A stretch of 64,000 bases of DNA. It comes from Paraniabella hibiscisoli (lineage in GTDB: Bacteria; Bacteroidota; Bacteroidia; Chitinophagales; Chitinophagaceae). The notes beneath the pieces were generated by a model. The model did not search any database. It saw only the letters and a list, made by a program, of their open reading frames with translations, and had not been told where the DNA came from. Both the position numbers and the translations under genes were made by a program. Positions within the stretch are counted from its first letter, which is position 1, and the number at the start of each line of letters is the position of its first letter. The stretch covers positions 3,782,001 to 3,846,000 of the forward strand of contig NZ_JAKWBK010000001.1 in the NCBI RefSeq assembly GCF_022512515.1. Reading direction: 5' to 3'. Of the stretch, positions 33,319 through 44,278 are shown piece by piece.

Positions 33319-36084
33319 ATGAGAGATCTATTTAGCAAAGGAATTGGCAGGTTCTTTATGTTGTCTTTAGTATTTATGAGCCTGACAACAAAGGCACAAA
33401 CTTTGTTCCCCGCTGACTTACGTTGTGAGCTTATCGAAAACCCTTTAGGTATTGATATTAGTAGTCCTTCGTTAAGTTGGGGTTTTACTGCGCAGGGACA
33501 AAACAGGAAGCAAACCCATTATGAAATAGTAGTCAGCAGGGATAGCGCTCATAGTTTAGCCGCTAAAATGTGGGGCTCGGGTAAATCTTCATCACCCAAT
33601 AATCTCTCAATTATATACGCAGGTAAGCCGCTGGCATCCTTCACCCGCTATTACTGGAAAGTGCGTGTTTATGACCAGGATGGGAAACCTTCTTCCTGGA
33701 GTAAAAATGCCTGGTTTGAAACGGCTATGCTTTTTACAGGTAACTGGAAGGGAAGTTGGATTGCAGATGGTCGAAAGGCCCCAGAGAAAGACGCAGATTT
33801 TTATATCGACCGGCCGGCTCCAGTTTTTAGAAAGACGTTCGCTGTGGGAAAGAAGGTTGCCGGAGCTCGCTTGTACATTACCGGCCTGGGGTATTATGAA
33901 GCATCTGTCAACGGTGAAAAAATAGGGACGGAAATGCTGGCGCCAGGTTGGACGAGTTTTAGTAAAACCGTTTTGTACAGGTCAATGGATATCACCCCAA
34001 TGCTGAAAGAAGGTAAGAATGCCGCTGGTGTTATGTTGGGTAATGGATGGTACAACCCGCTTCCGTTGCGCATGTGGGGTGTACATAATTTAAGGGAACG
34101 CCTGGCTATTGGAGAACCTTGCTTCAAGGCAATGATCAGGATATCCTATTCCGATGGCTCCATAGAGGAAATAGTTACTGATGAAAGCTGGCAAACCATA
34201 GGTGGTCCTGTAGTAAGAAATAATGTTTTTTAGGGGAACATTACGATGCCAGAAGACAAATAGACAACTGGCAGGGAAATGCGGGTGTATGGGCAACAGC
34301 GAAATCAGCGGTTAAGGTGAACGGGCCTTTAGGAAAATTAAGAGCCCAATTGCAACCAGGCGTTGAGGTTACTACAATTGTGAATCCTGTAAAAATTACA
34401 GAACTGAAACCAGGGATATACCTGGCAGATATGGGACAAAACTTTGCCGGAGTAGCCCGGATAAAGCTCAAAGCGGCGGCAGGCACCAGAGTAGTACTGA
34501 GGTATGGTGAAGAAGTGTATAAAGATGGAAGTCTGAACGGTATGACATCTGTAGCGGGTCAGGTAAAAACGGGAATGGCGGTCCCGGTGCTCCACAAATT
34601 GCGTGGCAGGAAGATAGCTATATTGCTTCAGGTAAGGGTACGGAGATATGGAATCCGCGGTTTACTTTTCACGGCTTTCGCTACGTAGAAATAAAAGGCT
34701 GGCCGGGTGTTCCGCAGCCTGCTGACATCGAGGGCTTGAGAATGAGCGCTGCTGTAGAACAAACAGGAAGTTTTGAGTGCTCCAATCCGATGTTGAATCA
34801 GCTGGCGAAAAATATAAGGTGGACATTTTTGAGTAACCTGTTCAGCGTTCAATCCGATTGCCCTGCGCGGGAAAAATTCGGCTATGGCGGTGACATGTTT
34901 TGTACCACGGAAGCCTTCTGCTATAATTTCGACATGGCCAATTTTTACAAAAAAATAATCCAGGATCATGAAGATGCTCAGCGTCCTTTAGGAGGCATCA
35001 CAGAAACAGCGCCTTATATGGGCATTGCCGACGCCGGTCCTGGTGATCAATCCGGTCCACTGGGTTTTCAAATTGGGTTTGCCTATGCTATAAAGCAAGT
35101 GCATGATTTTTATGGCGATAAACGGGTAATAGAAAAACACTATCCTGCCCTTAAAAAACAAATTCAGTTTTTAATAGACAACGCTAAGAATAATCTTTAT
35201 ACTGTTGATCTCAGTGATCACGAATCATTGGATGAAAAGCCGGTAGCTTTTACCGCCTCCTGTTTTTATTTGTACCATATAAAATTGATGAACGAATTCG
35301 CTTTGATTCTGGGTAAAAAAGAAGATGCTGCGAAGTATAGCAATTTGTCGGGGAACATAGAAGCTGCAATCGTTAAAGAATTTTATAACCCGTCCAGCGG
35401 TGTATTTGCGAACGGCACCCAATCGGCCCAGTTTTTTGGACTTTGGCATAACCTGGTTAGCAAGTCTGCAAAAGACAATGCATTAGCCGCCATGAAGCAG
35501 GCAGTTGCTAAAAGAGATGATCACCTTTCCACAGGTATTTTCGGTACAAAAATGTTATTCGATATTTTAAGAAAGAATAACCTGAATGACCTGGCCTATA
35601 AAATAGCTAACCAGCGCGACTATCCCGGGTGGGGGCATATGATTGAAAATGGAGCAACTACTCTTTGGGAAACCTGGAAGTATTCAGATAATACCTATTC
35701 TCATAACCATCCCATGTTTGGTTCCATTAACGAATGGTTTTACCGATCTCTCCTGGGGATCAATGCTGCTGCACCCGGATTTAAAAAATGATCATCATGC
35801 CTCAGCCTGCTGGTGATCTTCGTTTTGCACGTGGTAGTTATCGTTCAGTTGCCGGCGAGATTAAAAGCGCCTGGTCATTGGAAGGAGATATGTATAAATT
35901 GGATGTTTCTATTCCTCCCAACACAACCGCCGATGTATGGATCAGGTCAGCTCACGGAACTATTGTCACAGAATCGGGCAAAGATATAAGAACGATCAAA
36001 AATATTGAGACGCTACCGTCTTCGGATGGATATACCATCGTTCGGGTGGGATCGGGCGATTATCAGTTCCAGGCGCGTCGGTGA
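33319..36084 (+). CDS. GH78 alpha-L-rhamnosidase, copy A (three frameshifts)
   Basis: Hydrolyses terminal alpha-L-rhamnose. The start at ATG 33319 gives a signal ending MSLTTKAQ; an ORF start at 33268 would overlap the previous gene. Domains: N-terminal Ig/beta-sandwiches (DLRCELIENPLGIDISSPSL, YYWKVRVYDQDGKPSSWS, ITGLGYYEASVNGEKIG), then VYLADMGQNFAGVAR-like linker, (alpha/alpha)6 barrel with SDCPAREKFGYGGD (general-acid loop) and NGATTLWETW (catalytic base Glu), and a C-terminal sandwich (GSYRSVAGEIKSAW). Gaps: T-run 34226-34231, GGG 34571-34573, A-run 35783-35788; about 922 aa. The acid loop reads PAREK instead of PQRDER found in the other two GH78 copies here, pointing to a separate subgroup. 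Confidence 0.88.
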
Positions 36085-36145
36085 TAACAGCGCATCTCTT
36101 TTGTAAAGTTGATTAATACCTGATTATTGAAAAGTTGCATTTAAT

Positions 36146-39051
36146 ATGAAGAAGTTTATTGTAATAAAAGCAGTGCTATTATTAGTTGCTGCCACGGGTT
36201 TTTCGCAAACAGTTACAGATATACAATATACAGTTCAACCGGTATATGGTTATCGAAAAGACGGGAAACCGGGAAGAGAAATGCTTATTTCATTCGGAAC
36301 GGCCAGGTTAAAAAAGAATGCTACTGTTCAGGTGAAGGGGCTGAATATAAAAGAAACTTCTGTGCTCACCGGCTCGGCAGCAGGCGATAGCGTAAAAACT
36401 ATTCTTTTACCAACTGGTGTAGGAGTTGACTCGGCAGCAAATATATCGGTGGTGTTACAATGTGGGAGCACTCTTATAGAAAAGAAAGTACATGTTCCCC
36501 GCATGCGGCATTGGACGGTCTTTATCTATCCGCACTCTCATGTAGACATCGGCTACACCAATACGCAAAAAATGTTGAGATACTGCATAGTAAAAATGTT
36601 ATTGAAGGCATTAAACTAGCAAAACTAACCAGTGAGTTTCCGGGCGGTGCTAAGTATAAATGGAATCCTGAAGTGAGCTGGCCCGTGGAACGTTTATGGA
36701 ATGCTCAGCCGCAACAAAGAACGAATATTATAAACGCTATAAAAAATAATCAACTTCGTTTAGATGCAGCCTATTTACACGCGAATACCAGTATTGCTAC
36801 CGATGAAGAGCTGTTTCATAACTTTAGATTTAGCCGTTACCTGCAACAACAAACCGTGATGAAATCTGATGTTTTTATGCAGGTAGATATTCCGGGTATC
36901 ACCTGGGGCCTGGTACCTGTAATGGCTCAGGAGGGTATTAAATACGTAGTATCCTGGATCAACGGCGGCGACAGGGTGGGAAATGCACACCGATTTGGAA
37001 TCAATGGTTACCCCTTCTGGTGGGTAGGCCCTGATGGTAAATCAAAAGTACTGTTTTTTCAACCCGGAGGCTATACCAACAGGCATAGCGTAGCCAAAGG
37101 TGGGCAAACCGGCCGCCCCTGGTTTGGCCAGCGTGATCCATCGAAAGTACCCGATATTATAAAAACGGGACATGCTAATGTAGATTTTACAGCAGAGCTC
37201 ATCAATTTAGAGCAGGAGCGATATCCCTATGATTTCCTGGCAAGGTCCTGGACGCTTTGGGACAATACACCGCTGGATGCCGATGTTCCCTATGCCGTAA
37301 AAGACTGGAACGCAAAACATGCCTATCCCAGAATCGTGATTACAGGCGCCAGTGAAATGATGCAGCATATCGAGAAAAAGTATGGAGACCAACTGCCTGT
37401 AGTAAAGGGTGATTATACCGAGTACTGGACCGATGGTTTGGGTACAGCTGCTAACCTCACCGCTATGAACCGTAATTCTAAAGAAATATTGACCCAGGCT
37501 GAAAAGCTCTGGACGATGCTAAATAACCAGCGGTCCATACCGCGTGATGAATTGGATGAGGCCTGGAGATATATTGCATTAGGATCTGAACATACCTGGA
37601 GTTTTGAAAATCCTTCTGAACCCTTTTTCCAGGATGCGATCTTTGGAGTGAAAAGCGGGTACTTTAATACCGCAAAAGAGCGGGCGCGCGAGGCTTACGA
37701 TGCTGCCTTGGCGCCCATTACAGACAAGTCGAATGGAGGATTAGGGCCGCAGGAAGGTCCTGCTGCCGGTGGAGTGGCAGTAATCAATACCAACTCCTGG
37801 GCGCATGGCGGCCTGGTGACGTTGAACAAAGCAGAAAGTATTTTAGGCGATAGGGTAATAGATGAGCAGGGAGTTGAAGTTCCTGCGCAACGCCTTTCTA
37901 CAGGTGAACTGGTGTTTTGGGTCAATGAAGTGCCTTCGCTGGGGTCACGCCATTACCGGGTTACGAAAGGTAAGGCTGATATAAAGCAAGGCTGTTCCGT
38001 TGAAAATTATACGATGCAAAATGGTAAGCTGAAGATAGCAGTTGATGCCGCCAGCGGAAATATAGTGCAGCTGATTGACCTGGAAACTGGTTATAATTAT
38101 GCCGATGAAAAAGTGAATGGAGGATTGAACGCCTTTCGCTGGTTGCCGGGCAATGTAGATGCGCCGGTGGCGGACAGTGTAACACAAATCAGGGTAATAG
38201 AAAAAGGGCCGCTTGTAGTTGAGTTACAGGTGATGTCCAAAGGAAGAGGCGTGCGATCTGTTAGCAGAAGTATAAGACTGGTTTGGGACCAACCCTGGAT
38301 TGACCTCAGTAATAAGGTTGATAAACTACCTCTGTTAGAAAAAGACGGGGTTCATTTTGGATTTGGATTTAATATAGCAGGCGGAAGAACAAGAGTTGAT
38401 ATTCCCTGGGGCGTGGTAGAGGTGGAGAAAGATCAGTGGCCTCAGGCCAATCGAAATTGGTTTACCTTACAACGTTGGCTGGATATCTCTAATGATCAGG
38501 TGGGGGTTACCTGGTGCTCCTTGGATGCGCCTTTGTTCGAGTATGGTAAAATGTCGGCCAACAATGCACGGGGCTGGGGAAATGGAGGGCATTGGATTGA
38601 AAAGGTGGAACCTTCTTCAACGATTTACTCCTGGGTAATGAATAATCATTGGCACACTAATTTTCCGCTCACCCAGGATGGTAAAACCGCTTTTCGGTAT
38701 CGGATCCGGCCGCATGGTGCTTTCAATGCGTCAACGGCCAACCGGTTTGGGATGGAGCAGTCGCAGCCCCTGGTTCATGTAGCGGCTAATATAGATCCTA
38801 AGATTACGCCGTTTGTACAGATCGATAATAGCAAAGTAGTGGTTTCAATACTTAAGGCAACCGGCGATGGTAAAGCATTTATTATAAGGCTTCGGTCTTT
38901 GTCGCCAAAGGAAGAAAATGTTCAACTGAGCTTTCTCAAACAACCCGGGGCCGTTCAGGTATGTGATGTAGAAGAAAAACCTTCAAGGCCAGTTACTGGA
39001 CCTGTTAAAATGCTTCCCTGGGGTATGACCACCATTCGTGTTGAGTTGTAA
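36146..39051 (+). CDS. GH38-like alpha-mannosidase-family protein (one frameshift)
   Basis: Signal MKKFIVIKAVLLLVAATGFS then Q. The N-terminal catalytic region has YPHSHVDIGYTNTQ, the HxD metal site of GH38, and MQVDIPGITWGLVPVMAQEG with a candidate nucleophile Asp; HANTSIATDEELFHNFRFSR also fits. The C-terminal half is the beta-rich GH38 domain (VENYTMQNGKLKIAVDAASG, FRWLPGNVD, VRSVSRSIRLVWDQPWIDL). A-run 36567-36572 is one short; about 968 aa in all. GH38 enzymes remove alpha-mannose using zinc; the family also has members of unknown specificity in Bacteroidota PULs, so mannose should not be assumed. It follows the GH78 gene by 61 bp. Confidence 0.78.
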
Positions 39052-39060
39052 ATTTGACGG

Positions 39061-40022
39061 ATGATTCAATTATTGCGCATAAATGCTGGCAGGTTCTTTT
39101 TCAAAAGGAGAAGTGTATTGATCTTACTGGCGCTGTTGGCAGGATATATATGCTGTTGTCAGCCGGTGAATCATGAAGTACCATTGTTCGTGGGCCAGCC
39201 TCCGGGCACAAGGATCTCTAAGATAAAAGAGGATAAAAGATTTGATCCGCTTGTAGATAGCCTGGTGAGCCAGGTTACCTTTCCTACGCTTTCCATATTT
39301 AAACCCGCCGGGGTAACACATGCCACTCCTGCGGTTATTATCGTTCCCGGCGGCGGATATCATACATTGCTGATTGAGCGTGAGGGACGCCAAATGGCCA
39401 GGGTGTTAAATGAGAAAGGAATAACAGCTTTTGTACTTAAATACAGGCTTCCGCATGCCGGCTATTTTGACAACAGGCAAATAGTATCACTCATGGACCT
39501 TCAGCAGGCTATTTACCTTGTGAAAAAAATGCTGTTAAATGGGGCGTAAATCAGGACGCTATTGGTGTAATGGGATTTTCCGCAGGCGGTCACCTGGCTT
39601 TGATGGCAGGTACACATTATGATACCAGTTTTATTCCGTCCCTGACTAACACGCATCTTAAACCCGCTTTCCTGATACTCGTTAACCCGGTTGTAAGCTT
39701 TTGGGATAGTACTGCGCATATTGGTTCGCGGGACAACCTTTTGGGAAAAAATCAAAATGCTGAAACCCTTCGGTTTTTTTCGGGAGAGAAAAATGTTCGT
39801 AAGGATATGCCTGCAGTTTTTTTAACCCATGCACTAAATGATAAAGTCGTTAAACTGGAAAATACACTGAACCTTTTTAATGCACTAAGAGCCTCGGGAG
39901 TTATATCGGAAATACATATCTATGCAAAAGGTGATCATGGGTTCCTGAATAATACGCCCCCGCGTGAAGAATGGTTGAACAGCTGTCTTTACTGGATGAA
40001 GAGTATGGGATGGCTCAAATAA
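39061..40022 (+). CDS. Alpha/beta-hydrolase esterase, BD-FAE/acetyl-xylan-esterase-like (one frameshift)
   Basis: Starts 9 bp after the GH38-like gene, so same operon. N-terminal membrane/signal segment (RSVLILLALLAGYICCC, lipobox-like). Catalytic features: PAVIIVPGGGYHTLL (HGGG-like oxyanion motif), VMGFSAGGHLAL (nucleophile Ser), FLTHALNDKVV (acid Asp), YAKGDHGF (His). This is the arrangement of small carbohydrate esterases that remove acetyl or feruloyl groups. A-run 39523-39529 is one short; about 320 aa when joined. Last gene on the plus strand before the convergent minus-strand pair. Confidence 0.82.
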
Positions 40023-40094
40023 ATTCAGCACTTTTCATTACCAGTCGGCTTTCGGTAATATGTCTGTCCATATTAAATGCCTTGCTATCCTTTG

Positions 40095-41644
40095 CTAATG
40101 TATCATAAACCGGATATTGTCCGCTTGTTTATTTTTATTATATACACTATGAATGACCGTTTCGCCTTCATCGCTCATAGTGGTGCGACGGGTGTTGCCT
40201 GTATTGTCGGTTACACGTATCCTGGTGTTTCTCGAAGCTGGCCAGCCAACTATTACATCCCGGATCTCGGGATGACCGTGAATTGCATACTTGATGTGGG
40301 CTACATTTTCTTTCCATTCCATTTCAACGTCCAGCCTACTGTCATCGGGCAGTTTAAGATTGCGGAGCGCTAGTTTTTCATTTTTTAAGGAAGCAGACAG
40401 GTTGGGGACAATTTGTATCTGACCGGTAAACCGGTTATACTTAATTCCAAAAATATCCTCTACCAGCAGCTGAATATATTGGGCTGCAGACCAGGCATAT
40501 CGCTTTACGCCGTGGCCGCTGCCGTCAGAAGGTTTGAGAAACTCGTAGTAGTTGTTATTGAAGAGTTGTACAGTCTTAAGCGCCAGGTAAGCGGCAAGAT
40601 CGTACCGGCCCACATCTTTCAATCCCTGAACCGTAACATAATTTCTTAAGCTCCAGATGCTGCCCGACCATGCCGGAGCGCCGTTGTAGGGGCCAGTTGT
40701 TTCATTGTAAATAGATGCTGTTTTTGCAACACTGGTTAAAGGTCTCGGCTGCCAGTTAAAATAGTCATCATTGGTAAGTTGGTGCACCATCCTGCTAACC
40801 CGGCCGGCGGGCGCTATTTTAGTATAAAGAGGATCAAAAGCTGATACGATAAGTGTACTGTCGGTACGTTTATGGATAACGTCAAAAGAGAAATATCCGC
40901 CTGATGCTTCTTTCCACATATATTGGTTAATAGCATCGGTCAATTGTTTCCTGCTATTTAAAAACCGTTTTTGGTCATTCTTCAAACCCAGACGGGATGC
41001 TAATTCGGCCATGTATTGACAAGCGCCTGCTAATTCTACATTCAGGTCAACCTGTGCCGTTGTTTTTAGCCGGTTTTCGACCGGGGAAATGATTCTTCGA
41101 ATACGCCGGTAATGAGGCCGGTAGCAGCATCGCGGCGGGCATCCGAAAACCACCAGCTCCAATACCTGTAAAGCATGGGGTACACTGTTTTTAATAATGT
41201 AGGGTCGCCGGAGTGTTGTAATATTGAGTAAGCTGCGGAGAATAATTTCGGTAATGAGCTGCAGGTAGGGTAATCCGGCACTTTATCATGACCATATAGT
41301 GGTATTCTTCCATCCGGTTGCTGTACTGCAATAAAGCCCCGCAGCATATTCTCGGAAAATTGCTGGTTGATCCATTTGGTTGCCTGCAGGCTGATAGATG
41401 CATCCAGCTGCCACCAACAACCTCCATAATGCCCTCCCGGCGCTATAAAAGGGTAGGTGAAGCCATAGCCCGGTACCTTTACTACACATTCATTCAACAC
41501 ATTAAAAGCATCGCTAAAATCGGCCTGGCTAATCCCCGGGAAATGAAGGAGAGGTATGTCTCTGTTCATGGATAAACTATCCTTTTGGGCAGCGGCTGAG
41601 TTGGTCAGTAAAAGGCCCGTAATAAGGAGGACGAATAGAGGCAT
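40095..41644 (-). CDS. MGH1-like (alpha/alpha)6 glycosidase, GH63/GH37-related (one frameshift)
   Basis: Minus strand, signal peptide MPLFVLLITGLLLTNSAAAQ. Motifs: FTYPFIAPGGHYGGCWWQLD, GFIAVQQPDGRIPLYG, GVFEESFP, AQVDLNVELAGACQYMAELA, GPYNGAPAWSGSIWSLRNYV, HGVKRYAWSAAQYIQLLVED, followed by a C-terminal beta domain. This layout matches mannosylglycerate-hydrolase-like/GH63-type barrels that take off terminal sugars. The C-run complementary to GGGG 41083-41086 is one short; joined length about 516 aa. It lies 83 bp downstream of the GntR-type regulator on the same strand and is probably co-transcribed. Convergent with the esterase ending at 40022. Confidence 0.7.
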
Positions 41645-41727
41645 TAAATTTATTTATAGTTGAATATGCTTCGCTTCCATTTATTTTAATAAATCAAACA
41701 ACATCGTGCTGGCGGAGTTTCCTGACA

Positions 41728-42759
41728 TTACAGGGAGGGTCTCAGTGTTAATCGAAACGGCACTTTTTGTCTCTGCAACGAGCCCGATAAAATAGTTTGT
41801 GCGGTCATTGCGCCCATTTCGTAAAAATCTGATGATATGGTGGTGATGCCATTTAAAATAACCCTTTTGGCCGGCGTTTCATTATAGGATATAATACCTA
41901 CCTGTTCTCCTATTTTTAGCGAGGTAGGTTTTATTTTTTCGATCAATGTTACCAGGTCATCTTCCAGCATATTAATGAATACATCTCCTTCTTTAACAGG
42001 CTCATTTTCTATACTGCCAATGATTTTATAGTTATAGGCATGGTCCTGGCAGAAATGCTTGAATCCTTTCCTGATCTCTTTGGGGAAATAACTATTGTCA
42101 GGAAAGATAAGCTTAATAGTATGGTAGCGGGCGAGGCTTCCCAGGGCTTCCGTCAAAGCATCGTAAATATCATTTTCATAATCAATATAAACAGAGCTGT
42201 ACTGACCTTTTACTTCAGGTAATGATTTATCAAGTAATACCAACTTGTCCTTTGGAATGGTATCAATTACTTCATAAGCTCTTTCACCACCATCTATAAA
42301 ATGAGGAATGATTACATAATGCGTATAATGGTCTTTATTTCCCGATAATAATCTTTTGAAAAGATGGAAATCATTATTGTAAATGTAGAAGTCAATACTG
42401 GCAATATCTCCTAATTCGTTGGTTAATGCATCATATACAGCTTTCTTGGGCGCGCTAAGCTTATTAAAGAGTAAAAATACCCGTAACTGCCGTTTGAATT
42501 CGGTGTGTTCTATAAAGTAACCTCGTCTTGGTACTGCTTTTATTACCCCCAATTCTCTTAGCTGTTTATATCCCCGCTCCACTGTATCCCTTGCTATATC
42601 GAGCATAATACTGGCTTCGTTGATGGAGGGCATGCTATCTCCGGCTTGTATGTTTCCCTTCTCAATCTCTTTAAGAATAGAGTTTACAATTTGAAGATAT
42701 TTGGAGGTACTGGAGTAAGGGTCGATCTGGATCAGATCTATTAGTCGTTGCTTTTTCAT
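41728..42759 (-). CDS. GntR-family regulator with periplasmic-binding-protein-like sensor domain (probable rhamnose regulator)
   Basis: Intact, 343 aa from ATG 42759; an in-frame TTG three codons upstream is less likely. N-terminal winged HTH of GntR type (DPYSSTSKYLQIVNSILKEI, GDSMPSINEASIMLDIARDT, GVIKAVPRRGYFI), then a LacI/PBP-like sugar-binding domain (LRVFLLFNKLSAPKKAVYDA, GDIASIDFYIYNND, GVISYNETPAKRVILNG, SSDFYEMGAMTAQTIL). Such GntR/LacI hybrids control sugar catabolism in Bacteroidota. It is transcribed away from the rhamnose catabolic genes, with a palindrome at 42893-42907 in the shared intergenic region, so control of that operon by L-rhamnose or a pathway intermediate is likely. 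Confidence 0.85.
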   Translation of the reverse strand: MKKQRLIDLIQIDPYSSTSKYLQIVNSILKEIEKGNIQAGDSMPSINEASIMLDIARDTVERGYKQLRELGVIKAVPRRGYFIEHTEFKRQLRVFLLFNKLSAPKKAVYDALTNELGDIASIDFYIYNNDFHLFKRLLSGNKDHYTHYVIIPHFIDGGERAYEVIDTIPKDKLVLLDKSLPEVKGQYSSVYIDYENDIYDALTEALGSLARYHTIKLIFPDNSYFPKEIRKGFKHFCQDHAYNYKIIGSIENEPVKEGDVFINMLEDDLVTLIEKIKPTSLKIGEQVGIISYNETPAKRVILNGITTISSDFYEMGAMTAQTILSGSLQRQKVPFRLTLRPSL

Positions 42760-42888
42760 CGTGTACAACTCATCGTTTTTAGAACACCAATTTAAGACTT
42801 AACTATGAATATGATCGGCTAAAAAAAGATTTATTTTTTTTATCGTTTTGTCGGGTCAACACAGGATAGAAAACAGTTGCAGGTTATT

Positions 42889-42907
42889 TAAGTTTGTTGT
42901 GAACAAA
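42889..42907 (+). promoter_or_regulatory. Putative -7 element overlapped by inverted repeat (operator candidate) upstream of rhamnose operon
   Basis: TAAGTTTG (42889-42896) matches the Bacteroidota -7 consensus TAnnTTTG and lies 28 bp before the aldolase start. Overlapping it, TTTGTT (42893-42898) and AACAAA (42902-42907) form a perfect 6-bp inverted repeat around GTG. No TTG at the usual -33 spacing is seen. The overlap would allow repression by the divergently encoded GntR protein. Confidence 0.45.
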
Positions 42908-42923
42908 GTTAATTGAGATAAAT

Positions 42924-44249
42924 ATGACGAGCTTGCTAAATACAAAAACGATGCACCCGCGTGACCAGATCACTTTGGTTATGAAAAGAATTTATGACAG
43001 AGTGCTTACCACTACTTCCGGAGGAAACCTGTCTATAAGAGATGATGATGGTAACGTATGGATTACACCCGCCGGCGTTGATAAAGGATTATTAAAACCT
43101 TCAGATATTATATGTGTAAAAAAGATGGAACAATTATCGGCGATCATAATCCGTCATCAGAATACCCTTTTCACCTGGCTATTTATAACAGGCGCCCCGA
43201 TATAAAGGCGGTTGTTCATGCACATCCTCCGGGTATCGTAGCATTTAGTATAGTAAGGCAGGTTCCTGATACAAAAGTGCTGCCGCAAGTGCGTTCTTTT
43301 GCGGAGAAATTGGATATGCTCCTTATGCCATGCCCGGCACCGAAGCTTTAGGCGATAGTATTGCCAGTCAATTTAGAGAGGGGTGCATATTGTTATCATG
43401 GAAAATCATGGTACAGTTATAGGCGGACGTGATATTTCAGATGCGTATCAAAAATTTGAATTGCTCGAGGTAACCGCAAAGTCCATTTTATATGGTAATA
43501 AATTAGGCAGTGTTACCCTTCTGGAGGATGGACAGATAAATGCGCAATTGAAACAATATGCTACAGCGCTCCCTGAGACGGAAGAACGGAACCTGGAATT
43601 ATCATCTATAAACAGGGAGAAGCGCACCGAAATACTTAAAATAGTAAACAGGGCCTGTAAGCAAGGTTTGATGTTGGGCGCTTATGGATCTATCTCGGCA
43701 AGGATAAACCAGGAGGAGTTTCTGATCACACCTGACGCAATCTCTAAATGGGATCTCACATTGAAAGATATCGTTCATGTAAGCAATGGTAAAAGAGAAA
43801 AAGGGAAGGAGCCAGACTCGTCTGCTTTATTGCATCAATCTATTTATGAGCAACATCCTGAAATTAATGCCATCATAATCACGCAACCTACTTATCTTAC
43901 CTCTTTTGCCATAACCGGGGCCAGGTTTAATGTAAGAACGATACCGGAAACCTGGATATACCTGCAGGATGTGCAAATGGGTGAGTTTGGGTGTCAGTTT
44001 GCAAAAGAGAACGGATTGGCATGCATGATATCGAAGGACTCTCCGGTGCTCATTTTAAAGAATGAGTGTACGGTAGTAACGGGTACTAAATTATTACAGG
44101 CCTTCGATTACCTGGAGGTAGCTGAGTTTAGCGCCAAGTCATTAATACTGTCCGCTTCTTTGGGAGAAATGATTCCCATAAGCGACAACGAGATAGAAGA
44201 ATTAGGTAAGGTGATGAGCCGCTGGAAGAACTATGAATGGAAAATGTAG
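42924..44249 (+). CDS. Tandem class II aldolase, probable L-rhamnulose-1-phosphate aldolase (three frameshifts)
   Basis: Two class II aldolase/adducin domains in one chain, about 442 aa after repair. Domain 1 (about 1-215) has the catalytic set: [31 protein letters not shown] (Glu), [14 protein letters not shown] (HxH zinc ligands) and [10 protein letters not shown] (third His). Domain 2 (about 225-440) keeps the fold ([24 protein letters not shown]) but reads [24 protein letters not shown] and NECTVVTG at those sites, so metal ligands are lost. Gaps: A-run 43118-43123, AAA 43307-43309, G-run 43380-43383. Class II aldolases split rhamnulose- or fuculose-1-phosphate to dihydroxyacetone phosphate and lactaldehyde; rhamnulose-1-P is inferred from neighbours. 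First gene of the rhamnose operon. Confidence 0.8.
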
Positions 44250-44278
44250 CATAAAATAACTTAATAAAAATTGTAGCC

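Noticed and set aside
36567..36572. Programmed ribosomal frameshifting at A6/A7 and T6/T7 runs
   Set aside because: The breaks occur in unrelated genes, in A, T, G and C runs alike, without conserved slippery heptamers, pseudoknots or stop-proximal placement; missing bases explain all of them.
40037..40059. ATTACC/GGTAAT hairpin between convergent genes as a bidirectional terminator
   Set aside because: Only six base pairs with an 11-base loop and no T-tract; too weak to call.
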